Shown here: positions 23,538 through 30,942 of the stretch, piece by piece
Position numbering within the stretch: position 1 is the first letter of the stretch
Layout: every line of letters starts with the position of its first letter
DNA from: Clostridiales bacterium
GTDB taxonomy: Bacteria; Bacillota; Clostridia; Oscillospirales; Oscillospiraceae
Assembly: GCA_019418625.1 (NCBI GenBank)
Contig: DYBL01000021.1
Span: 1-39,625 of the forward strand
Direction of reading: 5' to 3'
DNA length: 39,625 bases
The notes under the pieces: model-generated
Seen by the model: the letters and a program-made list of their open reading frames with translations, nothing else
The model's database searches: none
Told to the model about the DNA's origin: nothing
Program-made: the position numbers and the translations under genes

Positions 23538-23977
23538 GGTGCCGCCTCCAATACTTCGATCTCGTCTCCGGGCCGGACGGTGCCCTCCCGCACGACAACG
23601 GCGAAAATACCTTCTGTGGGCATGACGCATTTGCCCACCGCTTTTTTGATGGCGCAGTCGCTGTGGCACTCCTTGCCGATCTGGGTCACTTCCACCTCGG
23701 TTTCGCCGATGCGAAGATGGGTGCCGATGGGCAGCGTTTTCAGGTCCAGCCCACGGGTGTTGATATTTTCGGCAAACACGCCCGCATCCAGGGAAATGGG
23801 GCAGGCGGCGCGCATGGTGTCCACACTCTCCTCGGCCAGGAGGCTGATCTGCCGGTGCCAGTTTCCGGCATGGGCGTCACCCACGATGCCGTGGTGCAGC
23901 TTCAATTGGATCTCCGGAACGGGATGCTTTTGGGTTCCTTTCTGTTCGCTGATATTGACGGATACGACCGTGGCCAA
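23534..23977 (-). CDS. MOSC domain protein
   Basis: Protein of 147 residues consisting of a stand-alone MOSC domain, the family related to the C-terminus of Moco sulfurases and to YiiM/YuaD. Seen are GIVGDAHAGNWHRQISLLAEES (in part: GDAHAGNWHRQISLL), GVFAENINTRGLDL near residue 76, and GKECHSDCAIKK, containing the conserved MOSC cysteine. Such small MOSC proteins are often fused or linked to MoaB/MoeA-type proteins, as here. They may handle sulfur or, in this setting, selenium on the cofactor (inference). The start is TTG 23977 with AAAGGAG eight bases upstream; the gene is six bases from moaC and overlaps the MoeA-like gene. Confidence 0.9.
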   Translation of the reverse strand: MATVVSVNISEQKGTQKHPVPEIQLKLHHGIVGDAHAGNWHRQISLLAEESVDTMRAACPISLDAGVFAENINTRGLDLKTLPIGTHLRIGETEVEVTQIGKECHSDCAIKKAVGKCVMPTEGIFAVVVREGTVRPGDEIEVLEAAP

Positions 23978-23982
23978 GGGAC

Positions 23983-24462
23983 TCACTCCTTTATTTTGTA
24001 GTTTCCGCTTTTGCCGCCGGATTTTTCCAGCAGGCGGATGTTGGTGATGCGCATGTCCTTCTGGACGGCCTTGCACATATCGTAGATGGTCAGGGCGGCC
24101 ACGGATACGGCGCTCAGGGCCTCCATCTCCACACCGGTGACGCCGGTACAGGTGACGGCGGCACGGATCTCCACCATGGCAGGCTGGTCGGAAAGGGCAA
24201 AGGTGATGTCGATGCCGGTCAGGGGCAGAGGGTGACACATGGGGATCAGTTCCCAGTTGTGCTTGGCAGCCTGGATGCCTGCCACCTGTGCCACGGCCAG
24301 CACATCGCCTTTTTTCATAGTGCCGGCTTTGATGCGCGCCAGGGTTTCCGGCGCCATATGGATCTCTCCCGCCGCTACGGCCGTACGGTGGGTGACGGCT
24401 TTGTCCGTTACATCCACCATTTTGGCCCGGCCCTGTTCATTAAAATGTGTCAGTCCGTCCAC
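23983..24462 (-). CDS. moaC: Cyclic pyranopterin monophosphate synthase MoaC
   Basis: Enzyme of 159 residues that forms cyclic pyranopterin monophosphate from the MoaA product, the first stable molybdenum cofactor precursor. Family blocks are MVDVTDKAVTHRTAVAAG, KKGDVLAVAQVAGIQAAK, IPMCHPLPLTG, and VEMEALSAVSVAALTIYDMC (in part: EALSAVSVAALTIYDM). All the blocks are present and the length is normal. The start is GTG 24462; its ribosome site GGAGG is inside the end of moaA, with three bases between the genes. Confidence 0.96.
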   Translation of the reverse strand: MDGLTHFNEQGRAKMVDVTDKAVTHRTAVAAGEIHMAPETLARIKAGTMKKGDVLAVAQVAGIQAAKHNWELIPMCHPLPLTGIDITFALSDQPAMVEIRAAVTCTGVTGVEMEALSAVSVAALTIYDMCKAVQKDMRITNIRLLEKSGGKSGNYKIKE

Positions 24463-24465
24463 GGT

Positions 24466-25410
24466 TCAGCCTCCGATCTCATTCATGGTGCGTGGGGTGT
24501 CGCTGCCGCCGGAGTTCAGGTGATGCCGCGGCGGCTTGTGGGCGATGCCCCGGGCAATGGCCTCCAGCAGATCCTGACCGTGCAGTCCGCGCAGGGAAAG
24601 CTCCTCTGCGGAGTGGAGACAGCCTTTCAGCTTTCCGTCCGCCGTGACGCGGATGCGGCGGCACTGGGCACAGAATTCATGACTCATGGGGGAAATGAGG
24701 CCCACCGTGCCGGCCGCGCCGGGGAGGCGATATCTCCGGGCCACGCCCTGAGAGGAGATCTGCTGTAAAGCGGGAAGCCTTTTCAGAACCTCTTCGCCGG
24801 AAAGAAAGCAGCTCTTGTCCCACCCGGCGCAGGGCCCCATGGGCATCAGCTCAATAAAGCGCACTTCCCAGGGGTGCTGGAGGGTCAGTCCGGCCAGTGC
24901 CTCGATCTCATCGTCATTGAACCCGCCGATGAGGACCGTGTCAAACTTCAAGTTCTGAAAGCCGGCGGCCTCCGCGGCCCGGATGCCGTCCAGGGTGTCC
25001 TGAAGTGTGCCGGTACGGGTCATGGAGGCGAAGCGCTCAGGACGCAGGGTGTCCAGGCTGATGTTCAGCCGGTCCACGCCCGCCTGGCGCAGCGGCGCTG
25101 CCAGCTGGGGCAGGAGAGCGCCGTTGGTGGTCAGGCAGAGCTCTTCCAGACCGTCAATGGCCCGCAGGGCACGGCACAGATCCACGATGCCCCGGCGCAC
25201 CAGCGGCTCACCTCCTGTCAAGCGGATTTTCTTTACACCGCATTGCACACAGGCGGCGGAAATCTCCGCCAGCTCTTCCAGCGTGAGCATGTCCTCATGG
25301 CGCCGCTTGGGCACGCCCTCTTCCGGCATGCAGTAGCGGCAGCGGTAGTTGCAAAGATCCGTGACGCTCAGCCGGAGGTAGTCGATGGTTCTTCCGCAGT
25401 GATCCAGCAT
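24466..25410 (-). CDS. moaA: GTP 3',8-cyclase MoaA
   Basis: Radical SAM enzyme of 314 residues starting molybdenum cofactor synthesis from GTP. The N-terminal cluster is C20-x3-C24-x2-C27 in TDLCNYRCRYCMPEEG, followed by IRLTGGEPLVRRG. The second, substrate-binding cluster is seen as FCAQCRRIRVTADGKLKGCL (cysteines near 244-261). The chain ends in Gly-Gly, needed for activity in known MoaA proteins. It is first in moaA-moaC-MOSC-MoeA-like. The ATG at 25410 has GGAGGG upstream and a promoter lies at 25458-25485. Confidence 0.96.
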   Translation of the reverse strand: MLDHCGRTIDYLRLSVTDLCNYRCRYCMPEEGVPKRRHEDMLTLEELAEISAACVQCGVKKIRLTGGEPLVRRGIVDLCRALRAIDGLEELCLTTNGALLPQLAAPLRQAGVDRLNISLDTLRPERFASMTRTGTLQDTLDGIRAAEAAGFQNLKFDTVLIGGFNDDEIEALAGLTLQHPWEVRFIELMPMGPCAGWDKSCFLSGEEVLKRLPALQQISSQGVARRYRLPGAAGTVGLISPMSHEFCAQCRRIRVTADGKLKGCLHSAEELSLRGLHGQDLLEAIARGIAHKPPRHHLNSGGSDTPRTMNEIGG

Positions 25411-25457
25411 GGCGCCCTCCTGTCGTGATACTCAAATAAGGTAAACGTGCTGAATCC

Positions 25458-25485
25458 ATGATAGCAGATTCCGGAGAAAAGTCAA
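25458..25485 (-). promoter_or_regulatory. Promoter for the moaA-moaC-MOSC-MoeA-like operon
   Basis: Minus-strand TTGACT (25485-25480), a 16-base spacer and TATCAT (25463-25458). Confidence 0.75.
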
Positions 25486-25521
25486 GAAAAAGGGTGACCC
25501 GGGCATTCCTGGCGGCCGGGA

Positions 25522-26199
25522 TTAGCGGTCGGATGATACGGCGGCGTCCAGCAGGCGGAAATAGTTGCGCTCTGTTTCGATCAGCCCGTCCTGCTGCATT
25601 TTACTCAGCTCGTTGGATAGGGCGCTGCGCTCCACGTTCAAATAGTCGGCCAGCTGCTGGCGGTTGAAGGGAATGGTGAAGCTGCGCCTGCCGCAGCGGA
25701 TGGCCTGGTCGGAAAGATAGGACAAGAGCCGGGCACGGATGGTCTTGGGGGCAGTGTGGAAGATCTTGCGGGACAGGCGCAAATTTTTCTGAGCGGACAG
25801 GGACAAGAGATTCCGGATGAGATCGTGGTGGTGGGCGCAGCTGTTTGGGCACACCTCCAGCACCCGGGCCACCTGGACGAACAGGATCTCGCAAAGTTCC
25901 GCGGCCACCGCGTCCACCATCAAGGGCTCTTGGGGGATACAGGCATAGGTCTCGGCAAAAATTTGTCCCGGTCCAACGCTGTCCAGCACGGTGGCATTGC
26001 CCCAAAGATCGGTCTTTTCGATAAGCACTCTGCCGGAGAGAACGACCCCAATGGAGCGGACCGTATCTCCGGAGCGGAGAATGACCTGACCTTTGCTGTA
26101 ATGGCGGCACTCCGTGTCCAGGCAGGCCAGCATGGACGCGATCTTCTGGGGAGCCATACCGGCAAACAGCGGTGTGGCAGATAAAAGGGCAAGATCCAT
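25522..26199 (-). CDS. Crp/Fnr family transcriptional regulator (HcpR-like by context)
   Basis: Regulator of 225 residues with an N-terminal cyclic-nucleotide-type beta-barrel sensor (residues about 8-120; GQVILRSGDTVRSIGVVLSG block near 37-56), a dimerisation helix, and a C-terminal helix-turn-helix (residues about 178-210, FNRQQLADYLNVERSALSNE). The sensor lacks the four-cysteine Fnr iron-sulfur pattern, though several cysteines are scattered (near 26, 32, 103, 117, 121, 169). It is divergent from hcp, and a palindrome lies between them. Crp/Fnr proteins beside hcp usually sense nitric oxide or nitrite stress (HcpR), so this is the likely activator of hcp. Its own start is close to the same palindrome, suggesting autoregulation. 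Confidence 0.9.
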   Translation of the reverse strand: MDLALLSATPLFAGMAPQKIASMLACLDTECRHYSKGQVILRSGDTVRSIGVVLSGRVLIEKTDLWGNATVLDSVGPGQIFAETYACIPQEPLMVDAVAAELCEILFVQVARVLEVCPNSCAHHHDLIRNLLSLSAQKNLRLSRKIFHTAPKTIRARLLSYLSDQAIRCGRRSFTIPFNRQQLADYLNVERSALSNELSKMQQDGLIETERNYFRLLDAAVSSDR

Positions 26200-26215
26200 G
26201 GCAATTGGTTCCTCC

Positions 26216-26257
26216 GTTGTTATAACAACATCTATGTGAGGAAGACTCTAGTATAGT
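26216..26257 (+). promoter_or_regulatory. Class II Crp/Fnr-type control site and -10 box of hcp
   Basis: Perfect palindrome GTTGTTATAACAAC at 26216-26229 (centre 26222.5) and a -10 box TATAGT at 26252-26257, with no -35 box in the expected place. The predicted start at about 26264 puts the palindrome centre at -41.5, the classic class II activator position. The palindrome also lies 17-30 bases before the regulator's own ATG. Confidence 0.75.
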
Positions 26258-26319
26258 ATGACCAGAAAGTCAAGCCCGGCGGCAATGGCCGTCCCGGGGA
26301 TGTACAGGAGGAAACGAAT

Positions 26320-27963
26320 TTGGAACAGAACATGTTTTGCTATCAGTGTCAGGAAACGGCGCTCTGCAAGGGCTGCACCCGCATGGGCGTGTGCGGGAAG
26401 ACCCCCGATGTGGCGGCGATGCAGGATCTTCTTGTGTATGTGACCAAGGGGATTTCCGCAGTGACCACAGCGCTGCGGAAAGAGGGAAGATCCGTATCCG
26501 CACAGGTGAATCACCTCATTACGCACAACCTCTTCACCACCATCACCAACGCCAACTTTGACAAGGAGGCCATTGTATCCCGGATCCGCGCTACGGTGGA
26601 CGAAAAACAGGGGCTGCTTGCGCAGCTGGGCCACACCGACGGCCTGCCCGCTGCCGCCCTTTGGGACGGCAGCGGCGACTGGGAGGCCAAGGCCCGCACG
26701 GTGGGGGTGCTGTCCACGGAACATGAGGATATCCGCTCATTGCGGGAACTCATCACCTATGGACTCAAGGGCCTGTCCGCATACTCCAAGCACGCCAATG
26801 CGCTGCTTCAGGACGACGGGGAGGTGGATGCCTTCTTGCAGCGTGCGCTGGCCGCCACATTGGATGACAGTCTCAGCGCGGACGAGCTGGTGGCGCTGAC
26901 GCTGGAGACCGGCAAGTACGGTGTTTCCGGCATGGCCCTGCTGGATAGAGCCAACACCACTGCCTACGGCAATCCCGAGATCACCCGGGTGAATATCGGC
27001 GTGGGCAAGAATCCGGGCATCCTGGTGTCCGGCCACGACCTGCGGGACCTGGAGATGCTGCTCCGGCAGACGCAGGGGACCGGTGTGGATGTGTACACCC
27101 ACTCCGAGATGCTGCCTGCCCACTACTATCCCGCCTTCAAGAAGTACCCCAATTTCGTGGGCAACTACGGCAACGCCTGGTGGAAGCAGAAGGAGGAATT
27201 TGAGTCCTTCCATGGTCCTATCCTCATGACGACCAACTGCATCGTGCCCCCAAAAGACAGCTACAAGGACCGCCTCTATACCACCGGCGCCGCCGGTTAT
27301 CCCGGCTGCCGGCATATCCCCGGCGGGATCGGTGAGGAGAAGGACTTCTCCGCCATCATTGCGCACGCCAAGCGCTGTGCGCCGCCGGAGCAGATCGAGC
27401 AGGGTGAGATCATGGGCGGCTTTGCCCATGCCCAGGTGCTTGCCCTGGCCGACAAGATCGTGGAGGCCGTCAAGTCCGGCTCCATCCGCAAATTTGTGGT
27501 GATGGCGGGCTGTGATGGCCGGGCCAAGAGCCGGGAATACTATACGGAGTTTGCCAAGGCTCTGCCTCACGACACGGTCATCCTCACGGCAGGCTGCGCC
27601 AAGTATAAGTATAACAAGCTGCCGCTGGGCGATATCGGCGGCATTCCCCGGGTACTGGACGCGGGCCAGTGCAACGACTCCTATTCTCTGGCGGTGATCG
27701 CCCTGAAGCTCAAGGAGGTCTTTGGCCTGGACGATATCAACGACCTGCCCATCGTCTACAACATCGCCTGGTATGAGCAAAAGGCGGTCATCGTGCTGCT
27801 GGCCCTGCTGTACCTTGGGGTGAAGAACATCCATCTGGGCCCCACGCTGCCGGCATTCCTCAGCCCCAATGTGGCCAAGGTGCTCACGGAGCAGTTCGGC
27901 ATCACCGGCATCGGCTCCGTGGAGGAGGACCTGGCACAGCTGGTGGGTCCGGCCCGGCAGTGA
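26320..27963 (+). CDS. hcp: Hydroxylamine reductase (hybrid cluster protein)
   Basis: Iron-sulfur enzyme of 547 residues that reduces hydroxylamine in vitro and is tied to nitric oxide and nitrosative stress in vivo; cytosolic. N-terminal cluster cysteines are C7, C10, C19 and C25 (CYQCQETALCKGCTRMGVC). Hybrid-cluster ligand regions follow: SGHDLRDLE, HSEMLPAHYYP, MTTNCIVPP, GYPGCRHIPGG (the persulfide cysteine) and LTAGCAKYKYNKL. Length is normal and no key residue is missing. TTG 26320 is the likely start with AGGAGG eight bases upstream; ATG 26332 is an alternative. It is a single-gene unit ending at a terminator. Confidence 0.96.
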   Translation: MEQNMFCYQCQETALCKGCTRMGVCGKTPDVAAMQDLLVYVTKGISAVTTALRKEGRSVSAQVNHLITHNLFTTITNANFDKEAIVSRIRATVDEKQGLLAQLGHTDGLPAAALWDGSGDWEAKARTVGVLSTEHEDIRSLRELITYGLKGLSAYSKHANALLQDDGEVDAFLQRALAATLDDSLSADELVALTLETGKYGVSGMALLDRANTTAYGNPEITRVNIGVGKNPGILVSGHDLRDLEMLLRQTQGTGVDVYTHSEMLPAHYYPAFKKYPNFVGNYGNAWWKQKEEFESFHGPILMTTNCIVPPKDSYKDRLYTTGAAGYPGCRHIPGGIGEEKDFSAIIAHAKRCAPPEQIEQGEIMGGFAHAQVLALADKIVEAVKSGSIRKFVVMAGCDGRAKSREYYTEFAKALPHDTVILTAGCAKYKYNKLPLGDIGGIPRVLDAGQCNDSYSLAVIALKLKEVFGLDDINDLPIVYNIAWYEQKAVIVLLALLYLGVKNIHLGPTLPAFLSPNVAKVLTEQFGITGIGSVEEDLAQLVGPARQ

Positions 27964-27982
27964 GAAAACTTCCCATACGCAC

Positions 27983-28015
27983 AAAAAGCAGGGCACGAAA
28001 GTGCCCTGCTTTTTT
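27983..28015. terminator. Bidirectional terminator between hcp and the small lipoprotein gene
   Basis: Fourteen-base stem (27983-27996 with 28001-28014), loop GAAA, A-run and T-run flanks. Confidence 0.92.
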
Positions 28016-28017
28016 CT

Positions 28018-28326
28018 TCAGCTTGCAGACTCCTGAATGGATACCGCCACCGGTGCCGGGTCCTCGTTGTCCAGTGTTCCGGTGTAGGAGACGGTGATCT
28101 TGTCGCCCTCTTCCAGCGTGCTCTGGTCCACATCCTCGCCGAAATCAAAAATGTGGTAATCTCCGTTGCTGTCCATAAGGACCAGATAGCTGTCCAGCTT
28201 GTTCACGATGCCGCTGATGGTCTTGGTTTCCTCAGCGTCATCCTTCTTCTCCTCGCCCTTCTGGCCGCATGCCACCAGAGGCAGCAGCAGGCAGACCGTC
28301 AATACCAGTGCAAAAATCTTTTTCAT
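28018..28326 (-). CDS. Small predicted lipoprotein, OB-fold-like
   Basis: Protein of 102 residues. The N-terminus is a lipoprotein signal (MKK, hydrophobic core, lipobox LVAC with Cys near 20), then a charged Lys/Glu/Asp linker of about 15 residues. The small domain TISGIVNKLDSYLVLMDSNG (near residues 35-54) is followed by EGDKITVSYTGTL, reminiscent of small beta-barrel (OB-like) exported proteins. I do not recognise a named family. ATG 28326 has AAAGGA upstream. A TATAAT on the minus strand (28464-28459) may be its -10 box, though that leaves a leader of about 125 bases and no clear -35. Confidence 0.75.
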   Translation of the reverse strand: MKKIFALVLTVCLLLPLVACGQKGEEKKDDAEETKTISGIVNKLDSYLVLMDSNGDYHIFDFGEDVDQSTLEEGDKITVSYTGTLDNEDPAPVAVSIQESAS

Positions 28327-28530
28327 GATGATACATCCTTTCTGATCGGTGCAATCGGTTCCTCCCAGCGCAGGTTTTCTTGTGCGCAGATGTTTTTCCC
28401 TCGTGCCGTTTTTGGATCTTTGCTGATTCCTCCTCCTCCTCACCCGGCAGTGCCCGTGATTATATAGCAGTTCACCTGGGAAATAAACTTCATTTTGGAA
28501 ACAATTTTACGCTGAAAATGACAAATATAA

Positions 28531-28569
28531 CAAAAAAATAAAGACGGAATAAACTATTCCGTCTTTATT
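28531..28569 (-). terminator. Terminator after tspO
   Basis: Fifteen-base perfect stem (28537-28551 with 28555-28569), loop AAC; on the minus strand a seven-T run follows. Confidence 0.9.
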
Positions 28570-28576
28570 CGCGCGT

Positions 28577-29056
28577 TCAATTCAGAAGCCAGACGCCCAG
28601 GTTCAGATAGGCGGCGAAGCTGACCCACAGCAGATAGGGTACCTGCATCCAGGCGGCGGGGCGGTCCACTTTGGCAAAGGCGGCGATCATCCAGAGGATC
28701 AGTGCCCACAAGATCAAAAGCCACAGCAGGGCAAAGCCAAAGCGCTGGAGATTGAAGAAAATGATGCTCCAGAAGAAGTTGAATCCCAACTGCAGAAAAA
28801 AGACCGCCAGTGCCCGGCTGCGGGCGGCGGAGGCGTGGGAGAGATAGACCCGGGCCGCACCGATTCCCATCAGGGCAAACAGGATCCCCCATACGATGGG
28901 AAATACGATGGGAGGAGGGGACAGGGGCGGCTTGGCAATGGCTTCACTGTACTGCTCTGCCCCACTCCGGGTCAGAAAGCCGGAGAGCGCACCTACGGCT
29001 TCGGAGAGCAGGATCCATACGGCGTAAGTTTTCCAAGTACGTTTTAGCTGCATCAT
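28577..29056 (-). CDS. tspO: TspO/MBR family tryptophan-rich sensory protein
   Basis: Membrane protein of 159 residues with five hydrophobic helices, as in the TspO/MBR (translocator protein) family, which binds porphyrins and related tetrapyrroles. Seen are KPPLSPPPIVFPIVWGILF (in part: PPIVFPIVWGIL) near residues 42-60, the LGFNFFWSIIFFNLQRFGFAL segment (in part: FNFFWSIIFF), and PYLLWVSFAAYLNLGVWLLN at the end (in part: PYLLWVSFAAYLN). ATG 29056 or 29053 could start it; the ribosome site is weak. Its role in an anaerobe is unclear and no tetrapyrrole gene is near. Confidence 0.92.
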   Translation of the reverse strand: MMQLKRTWKTYAVWILLSEAVGALSGFLTRSGAEQYSEAIAKPPLSPPPIVFPIVWGILFALMGIGAARVYLSHASAARSRALAVFFLQLGFNFFWSIIFFNLQRFGFALLWLLILWALILWMIAAFAKVDRPAAWMQVPYLLWVSFAAYLNLGVWLLN

Positions 29057-29127
29057 ATCACCCGCGGACAGTATATGCGCAATTGCCCGATGCCATACGC
29101 TGCAAAGGGCAATACCGTGGGCCGGCC

Positions 29128-29156
29128 TTGACGGTGGAGCACACAGGTGTTATTCT
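29128..29156 (+). promoter_or_regulatory. Promoter for yqeC-yqeB-selD
   Basis: TTGACG (29128-29133), a 17-base spacer and TATTCT (29151-29156). A start near 29163 rules out the upstream ATG at 29147 as the yqeC start. Confidence 0.65.
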
Positions 29157-29188
29157 ACAAAAAGAAGAACGAAGGGGGGGACATCGGT

Positions 29189-29851
29189 ATGAGCCTTTCT
29201 GCACTGCTGGCCATCAGGCCTGGAGTCACCGCCGTCATCGGCGGCGGCGGCAAGACTACGCTGCTGTCCGTTCTGGGATGGGAGCTGTCGGCGCGGGGAC
29301 GGGTGGTGCTGTGCACCACCACAAAGATCTTTCCCTTTCCGGGGATCCCCTGTGCCAAAACGGCGGAGGAGCTGGCGCACCTGGCCGGTGAACGGCTCAT
29401 CTGCACAGGTACGGAGGTCCCCGATACCGGGAAACTCACGGTGCCGCCGGTGTCCATTGCGCAGTTGGCACGGGAGTTTGACTATGTGCTGGCGGAGGCG
29501 GACGGATCGGCGGGACGGCCTCTGAAAGCCCACGCGCCCCATGAGCCGGTGATCCCGCCGGAGGCAGGCAATGTGATCTTGGTGGTGGGGGCGTCCGGCT
29601 TTGGCCGCCCCATCCGGGAGGCGGCCCACCGGCCGGAGCGGTATGCGGCCCTGGCCGGCGCCGGGCTGGAAGAATCTGCTTTACCTGCCATGGCGGCGGC
29701 GGTGGCCCGGGCGGAGGGGCTCCATGACCGGGTGTATATCAACCAGGCGGAGACACCGTCCCAACTGGCCGATGCAAAACGTTTTGCACAGTACATGGAC
29801 TGTCCCGTCCTGGCGGGCAGCCTGCAAAGAGAGGAGTATCAGATATGCTGA
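29189..29851 (+). CDS. yqeC: Selenium cofactor biosynthesis protein YqeC
   Basis: Putative ATP/GTP-binding protein of 220 residues, required with YqeB for the selenium-dependent molybdenum hydroxylase system in organisms that have it. The P-loop-like VIGGGGKTTLLSVLG lies near residues 16-30, then VLCTTTKIFPFP, and YVLAEADGSAGRPLKAHAPHEPVIP (in part: EADGSAGRPLKAHAP) near residue 105, the family signature. ATG 29189 has a G-rich ribosome site. It overlaps yqeB by seven bases and heads a three-gene operon with selD. Exact chemistry is unproven. Confidence 0.92.
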   Translation: MSLSALLAIRPGVTAVIGGGGKTTLLSVLGWELSARGRVVLCTTTKIFPFPGIPCAKTAEELAHLAGERLICTGTEVPDTGKLTVPPVSIAQLAREFDYVLAEADGSAGRPLKAHAPHEPVIPPEAGNVILVVGASGFGRPIREAAHRPERYAALAGAGLEESALPAMAAAVARAEGLHDRVYINQAETPSQLADAKRFAQYMDCPVLAGSLQREEYQIC

Positions 29852-30930
29852 CGGTGATTCGCGGCGCTGGGGACCTGGCCAGCGGCATTGCTCTGCGACT
29901 GTACCGGGCCGGGATCCGGGTGGTCATGACGGAGGTGGAGCGGCCCACTGCCATCCGGCGGACCGTGTGCTTTTCCCAGGCCATCGTGCTGGGCGAGACC
30001 ACGGTGGAGGGCGTCACCGCCCGCCGGGCATCTTCGCCTGACGCGGCGCGGGATATGCTGGAAGAGGGGATCATCCCCGTGCTGGCGGACCCGGAGGGGA
30101 CCTGCATCCCGGCGCTGAAGCCGGCAGCGGTGGTGGATGCCATCCTGGCCAAGCGGAACCTGGGCACGAAGATCACAGACGCACCGGTGGTCATCGGCGT
30201 GGGCCCCGGCTTCACGGCGGGGGAGGACTGCCATGCGGTGGTGGAGACCATGCGGGGCCACTACCTGGGCCGGGTCATGTACGAGGGCGCTGCCATCCCC
30301 AATACGGGCATTCCGGGGCTCATCGGCGGCTTTGCCGGGGAGCGGGTGCTGCGCGCCCCGGCGGACGGCGTGTTCCGCCAGCTTCTGGATATCGGTGCCC
30401 AGGTGAAAATGGGCGATGTGGCCGCCACGGTGGATGGTGAGCCCATGGTCTGCACCCTGGACGGTGTGCTGCGGGGCATCCTGGCGGACGGTACGCCGGT
30501 GTACAAGGGCATGAAGGCCGGGGACATCGATCCCCGGTGTGAGCTGCGCCACTGTTACTGTGCCAGCGACAAGGCGCTGGCGGTGGGCGGCGGTGTGCTG
30601 GAGGCTATTTTACACTTTACCGGCACTTTGGAAGAGGCGAGTGTGCCCGCCGATGGAGAGCTGTACGGCGCGGTGCAAAACGAGCTGACGGAGGGCAAAA
30701 GCCTTGCGGCGCTGGCTATGCTGATCGAGGGAGGCCGGGAGCTGGAGTTCACGTTCCAAAGCGGGACGTATTTCCTCTCACGGCACGGGTCTGCCCGGGG
30801 CGTTTCCCTGTGGCATGAACAGGAGGAGCAGGCATTTTCCGGTGTGTGGGGTCTGCTCTCCGGCGCCCGGCTGGAGGGCGTGCCCTTCCGGGAGGCGTGG
30901 GCATCCTGCGCCATTGTGACGCTCTTTTAA
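29845..30930 (+). CDS. yqeB: Selenium-dependent molybdenum cofactor protein YqeB, with C-terminal extension
   Basis: Protein of 361 residues. Residues 1-255 or so match the YqeB/EF2563 family: VIRGAGDLASGIALRLYRAG (in part: RGAGDLASGIALRL) as a nucleotide-binding-like start, VVIGVGPGFTAGEDCHAVVET (in part: GVGPGFTAGEDCHAV) near 116-130, and CYCASDKALAVGGGVLEAIL (in part: ALAVGGGVLEAIL) near 244-256. Many relatives end about here, whereas this one has about 100 more residues with no motif I recognise. The family is needed for active selenium-dependent xanthine dehydrogenase-type enzymes, perhaps in loading selenium on the cofactor. It overlaps yqeC and is followed 12 bases later by selD. Confidence 0.92.
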   Translation: MLTVIRGAGDLASGIALRLYRAGIRVVMTEVERPTAIRRTVCFSQAIVLGETTVEGVTARRASSPDAARDMLEEGIIPVLADPEGTCIPALKPAAVVDAILAKRNLGTKITDAPVVIGVGPGFTAGEDCHAVVETMRGHYLGRVMYEGAAIPNTGIPGLIGGFAGERVLRAPADGVFRQLLDIGAQVKMGDVAATVDGEPMVCTLDGVLRGILADGTPVYKGMKAGDIDPRCELRHCYCASDKALAVGGGVLEAILHFTGTLEEASVPADGELYGAVQNELTEGKSLAALAMLIEGGRELEFTFQSGTYFLSRHGSARGVSLWHEQEEQAFSGVWGLLSGARLEGVPFREAWASCAIVTLF

Positions 30931-30942
30931 GGAGGCTTGCAG

